A stretch of DNA of 64,000 nucleotides from Paralithodes platypus (lineage: Eukaryota; Arthropoda; Malacostraca; Decapoda; Lithodidae): the NCBI GenBank assembly GCA_032716605.1, contig CM064552.1, forward strand, positions 15,245,180 through 15,309,179, in the 5' to 3' direction. The translations under genes were made by a program, and so were the position numbers. Of this stretch, positions 59,136 through 64,000 are shown piece after piece (the stretch's first letter is position 1; each line of letters opens with the position of its first letter). The notes under the pieces were generated by a model. The model made no database searches. It was not told where the DNA came from and was given only the letters and a program-made list of their open reading frames with translations.

Positions 59136-59532
59136 TTAAGGGGGGTCACCGTTTTTTTTTTTTTATCTTTCTCTCCCTTTCTCTCCCTTTCTCTCTTTCC
59201 CTGGATTTTATCCATTTGGCCCCATTCAGCCAACTGTTTTAAGACGTTTATCCCCATCCAGGTCTCGATTTCTTCCTGGCGAGCGATAGCGAGCCAGCAT
59301 TCTATAGAGAAATCAGGCTTCGCCGGAGACATTTTTCTATCGAAAAATGTACAAATTTAGCTTGCTGTCAAAACAAAAATATATATATGCTGGCTCGCTA
59401 ACGCTCGCCAGGAAAGTATTGACTCCTGGATGGGGGTAAACGTCTTAAAACAGTAAGCTGAATGGGGCCGAATGGATACAAGCCAAAGAGAGAGGGAGAG
59501 AAAGAGAAAACAAGCGAGGTGGGCTCCCTTAA
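59136..59532 (+). mobile_element. Family A element, asymmetric-end type
   Basis: TTAA at both ends. It is the longest copy, with a duplicated CTCTCCCTTT block in the left subterminal region. Confidence 0.85.
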
Positions 59533-59640
59533 GAGTAGTGTCACCCGAGTCGTTCTAGCGTTGGATGTTTACCAAGTCTAGTAAACCGCAACACGTCATT
59601 GGGTTATTTTCAAGACATTTTTATAATATTATCGTTGACA

Positions 59641-59740
59641 TTTGACTACATTAAATATAACTACATACATTCGGTACACAGAAGCCACTATTTGACTACA
59701 TTAAATATAACTACATATATTCGGTACACAGAAGCCACTA
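59641..59740 (+). repeat. 50-bp tandem duplication
   Basis: TTTGACTACATTAAATATAA to GAAGCCACTA occurs twice with one difference (ACATACATT/ACATATATT). Confidence 0.9.
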
Positions 59741-59802
59741 TTTTTATCGAAATCTATAACTTCGCGCACAGTTGCCCACATCATGAATTTGAACTCGGTG
59801 AC

Positions 59803-60138
59803 TTAAGGGGAGATTTCCACTTGAGGGACTTTTTTCTTGACCCCTTTCTCCCTCATGTCTAGCCCCATTGCTTTCGAGATTTTAAGACGTTTACCCAATT
59901 ATTTTGACGATTTTAAGAACTTTCAACCCATTTCTGTCAATTTTAAAACCTTTCGTGCCATTTAGGTGTCGATTTTATCCTGGCGAGCGATAGCGAGCCT
60001 GTAATTTAAGAGGAACCGGCTTTAAGCCGGGATTTTTTTTTACCGAAAAATTTACAAATTTATCTTGAAAGGGGCTCAAGGGGGTGTAATCTTAAGCTTG
60101 AAGGATATCTAGGGACCAAACTAAAAACCTCCCCTTAA
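59803..60138 (+). mobile_element. Family B element
   Basis: TTAA at both ends; the hairpin is the variant CCGGCTTTAAGCCGG. The first ~20 bases (GATTTCCACTTGAGGGA) match the right end of the 40765-41100 copy, defining a B subtype. Confidence 0.84.
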
Positions 60139-60256
60139 TGCATGGAAGGGAAACTGCATGATTGAATTAGGAGTTTATATTGTCATGCAGTATATATTCC
60201 AACGATCAATGAGCGGTGTTACATTAACTACTTCCACTAAGCCAATCCTACTACGA

Positions 60257-60469
60257 TTAACCCTTTGAAGCTCTGAGGCGTTTTAGCAGTTTATTTTGGC
60301 TATCATTAGACGATTTTATGCAGCTTAGGAAGTATCTGTGGGTATTAAAAGGGTAAATACTATCTCAATCAACCCTTTGACTTCCATATACCGTTACTAA
60401 TCTAAACACAATCGTCTAATAGTAGCCAGAAACAGAACAGAAACGCGTATTGGAGCTTGAAAGGGTTAA
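60257..60469. mobile_element. Family C element
   Basis: TTAACCCTTTGAAGCTC and GAGCTTGAAAGGGTTAA ends; both arms clear. Confidence 0.78.
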
Positions 60470-60554
60470 TTCCATAACAAAAATAGCACGACGGGGATAG
60501 ATAATTGATGTGGGTAACTGTACATCGCCGCAAGAATTACTCCTGTGACTCCGG

Positions 60555-60886
60555 TTAATGCCAGGTGTTTAGTTTGCTCCCTGGACCCCCATCAAGCTTA
60601 ACAAAATACCACCAAGACCTCCTTCGAGATAAATTTGTAAATTTGTTGGTTAAAAAAATCCCGGCCGAAGGCCGGTTCCACCTAAATTACAGGCTCGCTG
60701 TTGATTGCAAGAAATAACTCGACACCTAAATGGCACGAAAAATATTAATATTGACAAATAAATTAGGTGAAAGGTCTATTAATCGCCAAACTAATGAGGC
60801 AAACTATTTAAAAATAAAATAAAATAATGGGGGCTAAACATGAGGGAGAAAGGGGTCCAGCAAACCAACCCAAACCCCTGGCCTAA
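60555..60886 (-). mobile_element. Family B element, reversed and degenerate
   Basis: TTAA at 60555; the right end has decayed to CCTGGCCTAAAG. GGCCGAAGGCCGG hairpin present. Confidence 0.75.
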
Positions 60887-60928
60887 AGTTAGAGGTATAA
60901 AGGTTTTACAAATGACTTAAATACACTA

Positions 60929-60970
60929 TTAAGGGGGGTCACCGTTATTTTGTTTTACCTTTCTCTCCTG
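60929..60970 (+). mobile_element. Solo left end of a family A element
   Basis: TTAAGGGGGGTCACCG followed by a T-rich and CTCTCC stretch, then unrelated sequence. The remainder of the element is missing. Confidence 0.55.
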
Positions 60971-61312
60971 TGTTGTCTGTGTGGCCAGAGGGAGTTATCT
61001 ACACCCGGGCTCGTGCGCTGGCTCTTTGGATCGTTCGTGTACAGTTACTAACATGAATTTGTCTCCACTCCATCCTTTTATGTATGGAAGTCAAAATAGT
61101 GTGATTGGCTTGTTAGAAAATTGCGTTATAAACCTGTACATTCATCATATTAATTAAGTACTGCATATCAAACTATACCCTTAATAATAAACCAAACTAT
61201 TTTCCCTTTATTTCCCTTTCCACTCACAAAATTACGGAGTGAGTTAATATTTATGTAAGCAACTGTACACTCATGCTATTCAAGGTTTACTACGACAGCC
61301 ATGGTAACTTAT

Positions 61313-61362
61313 CCTAACCCAACCCAACCCAACCCAACCCAACCCAACCCAACCCAACCTAA
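61313..61362 (+). repeat. (CCCAA)n pentamer tract
   Basis: About nine CCCAA pentamers flanked on both sides by CCTAAC. The reverse strand reads TTGGG bounded by TTAGG, the arthropod telomere motif. Confidence 0.9.
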
Positions 61363-61368
61363 CGCCAC

Positions 61369-61752
61369 TTAAGGGGGGTGACCTGATTTTTTTTATTTCT
61401 GTCCTTTTCTCTCTTTCTCTGGCTTGTATCCATTCGGACCCATTCAGCCAACTATCTTAAGACGTTTATCCCCATCTAGGTGTCGATTTCTTCCTGGCGA
61501 GCGATAGCGAGCCAGCATTATATGAAGAAATTCGGCTTCGCCGGAGAAATTTTGCTATCGAAAAATTTACAAATTTAGCCTGCTGTCAAAAAAAAAATAA
61601 AAAAAATATGCTGGCTCGCTACCGCTCACCAGTAAAAAATTGACACCTGGATGGGGATAAACGTCTTAAAACAGTAGGCTGAATGGGGCCAAATGGATAC
61701 AAGCCAGAAAAAGATAGAAAAGGACAGAACAAAAGCAGGTCACCCCCCTTAA
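61369..61752. mobile_element. Family A element, symmetric-end variant
   Basis: TTAA at both ends; ends match the 52035-52415 copy. It starts seven bases after a CCCAA pentamer tract. Confidence 0.84.
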
Positions 61753-61775
61753 CTTCAGGACAAGGTTTGGCTCAG

Positions 61776-61990
61776 TGAACCCCTTGATGATTTTGACGCA
61801 TTTTGTCAGTTTATTCTGGTTATCATTAGCCGAATTTGTTTAGATAAGAAAGGGTATATGGGAGTCAAAGAGTTAATTGCAATAGTAGTTGCCCTTATAA
61901 TTCCCACATATCCTCCCTAAGCTGTATAAAATCGTCTAATGATAGCCAGGATAAACTATGCAAACGCGTCATAATCGTCAAGGGGTTTAA
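61776..61990. mobile_element. Family C element
   Basis: Left TGAACCCCTTGATGATT and right AATCGTCAAGGGGTTTAA; inverted arms well conserved. Confidence 0.75.
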
Positions 61991-62470
61991 TTACGGTAGG
62001 TGTGGGTAAGGCTAAGGATATGATAGCATAATCAACCTGGTCAAAGAAAAATAACGCGATTATCTAACTTGGGACATTGAGGTTTCATAGACTCAATACA
62101 TTCACGCCGTCGAATCTCTCTGACCATCATATCATCAAAAAACGAAAGTGTTACTGTCATGCCACCAATAATCTAATAGGCGTCATAATTGGTTATAATA
62201 TTTTTTTAAGACCACCTATTAGTGTAGCATTGTAAAGGTTTAAAGGTTCGCAATGTGTTCGTGGATAGTGTTTATAGCTTAACGTTCCCAAGTGGATACT
62301 CACTCAAGTCAAGAGGCTGTGTCAGTAGGAAGACCTATAGGCCAACCTGACTCCCAATCCCATTGTTCAAGGGAGACAATAATAACTTGCAGTGATGTGG
62401 ATAAACTGACTACCCGAGTTGTGCACATCCTGGGCCACCGAGGTTGACATCCTTCAAGGACCATCTATAC

Positions 62471-63598
62471 CAACCAGTACCACCTAAACCAACCAGTGCC
62501 ACGTAAACCAACCAGTGCCACCTAAACCAACCAGTGCCACCTAAGCCAACCAGTGCCACCTAAACCAACCAGTTCCACCTAAACCAACCAGTGCCACCTA
62601 AACCAACCAGCGCCACCTAAACCAACCAGTGCCACCTAAACCAACCAGTGCCACCTAAACCAACCAGTGCCACCTAAACCAACCAGTGCCACCTAAACCA
62701 ACCAGTGCCACCTACACCAACTAGTGCCACCTAAACCAACCAGTGCCACCTAAACCAACCAGTGCCACCTAAACCAACCAGTGCCACCTAAACCAACCAG
62801 TGCCACCTAAACCAACCAGTGCCACCTAAACCAACCAGTGCCACCTAAACCAACCAGTGCCACCTAAACCAACCAGTGCCACCTAAACCAACCAGTGCCA
62901 CCTAAACCAACCAGTGCCACCTAAACCAACCAGTGCCACCTACACCAACCAGTGCCACCTAAACCAACCAGTGCCACCTAAACCAACCAGTGCCACCTAA
63001 GCCAACCAGTGCCACCTAAACCAACCAGTGCTACCTAAACCAACCAGTGCCACCTAAACCAACCAGTGCCACCTAAACAAACCAGTGCCACCTAAATCAA
63101 CCAGTGCCACCTAAACCAACCAGTGCCACCTAAACCAACCAGTGCCACCTAAACCAACCAGTGCCACCTAAGCCAACCAGTGCCACCTAAACCAACCAGT
63201 GCCACCTACACCAACCAGTGCCACCTAAACCAACCAGTGCCACCTAAACCAACCAGTGCCACCTAAACCAACCAGTGCCACCTAAACCAACCAGTGCCAC
63301 CTAAACCAACCAGTGCCACCTAAGCCAACCAGTGCCACCTAAACCAACCAGTGCCACCTAAACCAACCAGTGCCACCTAAACCAACCAGTGCCACCTAAA
63401 CCAACCAGTGCCACCTAAACCAACCAGTGCCACCTAAACCAACCAGTGCCACCTAAATCAACCAGTGCCACCTAAACCAACCAGTGCCACCTAAACCAAC
63501 CAGTGCCACCTAAACCAACCAGTGCCACCTAAACCAACCAGTACCACCTAAACCAACCAGTGCCACCTAAACCAACCAGTGCCACCTAAACCAATCAG
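62471..63598 (+). repeat. 19-bp minisatellite, ~59 copies
   Basis: The unit ACCAACCAGTGCCACCTAA is repeated with very low divergence; most variants are single substitutions (CTAAG, CTACA, CAGC). It spans 1.1 kb. Confidence 0.96.
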
Positions 63599-63698
63599 GC
63601 CACCTTAACACCATCTGATCCGACGTCTTGTGGGTTATGTTATTTTGTGTAATCATTATTGAGGAATATTCTTGTTTTGCCATTTTCGGGCAATGTAT

Positions 63699-63895
63699 TC
63701 TAGTTTGTCCCCTAGCGTAACAAAAACACCTTCCCAGACTTCCTTTAAAATATAAAAATGCCCATCCAGACCCCCTTCAAGCTAAATTTGTACATTTTCG
63801 ATTGAAAACTGTGCAGGCCGAAGGCCGATCTCTTCTAAATTTCAAGCTCGCTGTCGGCCTTTTTATCGCCAAACTATTGGCATGAAACATCGAAC
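63699..63895 (-). mobile_element. Family B element, truncated
   Basis: Carries CAAGCTAAATTTGTACATTT, the GCAGGCCGAAGGCCG hairpin and CAAGCTCGCTG, then loses similarity; the module half is missing. Confidence 0.65.
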
Positions 63896-64000
63896 AATAA
63901 ATATTAAATCTAAAAAGCTCTCCTTCAGACACAATAGGATTAAGCAGTGCCATGTTGATCTAACCTAACCAAAGTTAACCAATCTAGAAGTATTGGTTAA

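Overview
The window is eukaryotic genomic DNA: AT-rich, intron-dominated and saturated with microsatellites and short inverted-repeat elements. The one gene I can establish is a host gene on the minus strand, the beta subunit of the voltage-gated calcium channel (Drosophila Ca-beta, vertebrate CACNB family). Seven coding exons with matching splice phases run from 47809 down to a stop codon at 1895. The arthropod-like protein sequence, together with very long (AC)n, (AT)n and (AG)n tracts, dense minisatellites and large introns, suggests a decapod crustacean such as a crab or relative. That organism call is inference.

Layout, in transcription order (right to left): 47810-64000 is intron upstream of the first exon in the window; the N-terminal exons must lie beyond 64000. 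Exon 47690-47809 encodes the first half of the SH3 domain. Exon 46264-46495 encodes the rest of SH3 and the start of the HOOK linker. A 31.1 kb intron (15159-46263) follows. Exon 14897-15158 encodes the end of HOOK and the start of the guanylate-kinase-like (GK) domain. Exons 11147-11411, 9891-10019 and 7895-8063 complete the GK domain and begin the C-terminal tail. Exon 1895-1983 ends the protein. The region 1-1894 is the 3' UTR and/or downstream flank. About 420 residues are encoded here.

The remaining ~63 kb is non-coding. It contains at least three families of short elements bounded by TTAA, which I call A (~380 bp foldback), B (~350 bp) and C (~210 bp foldback), with about 11, 15 and 20 copies. 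There are also families with TA or other ends (D, F, G, H), tRNA-derived SINE-like pieces, a retroposed 522-bp element with a 10-bp target-site duplication, and a 5'-truncated non-LTR retrotransposon tail with a 9-bp target-site duplication. These nest inside one another and give a readable relative insertion order. Minisatellites have units of 19, 23, 27, 31, 34, 43, 59 and ~72 bp; several create long spurious open frames. I found no second cellular gene, no rRNA, no convincing functional tRNA and no CRISPR array.

The most unusual items are the tandem ~284-bp duplication of the 3' splice site of exon 14897-15158 inside a pyrimidine-rich intron; the shared 32-33-bp modular architecture of families A and B; the layered nesting of C, B and LINE; and the predicted hairpins at the 5' end of the 13203-13724 retroposon.
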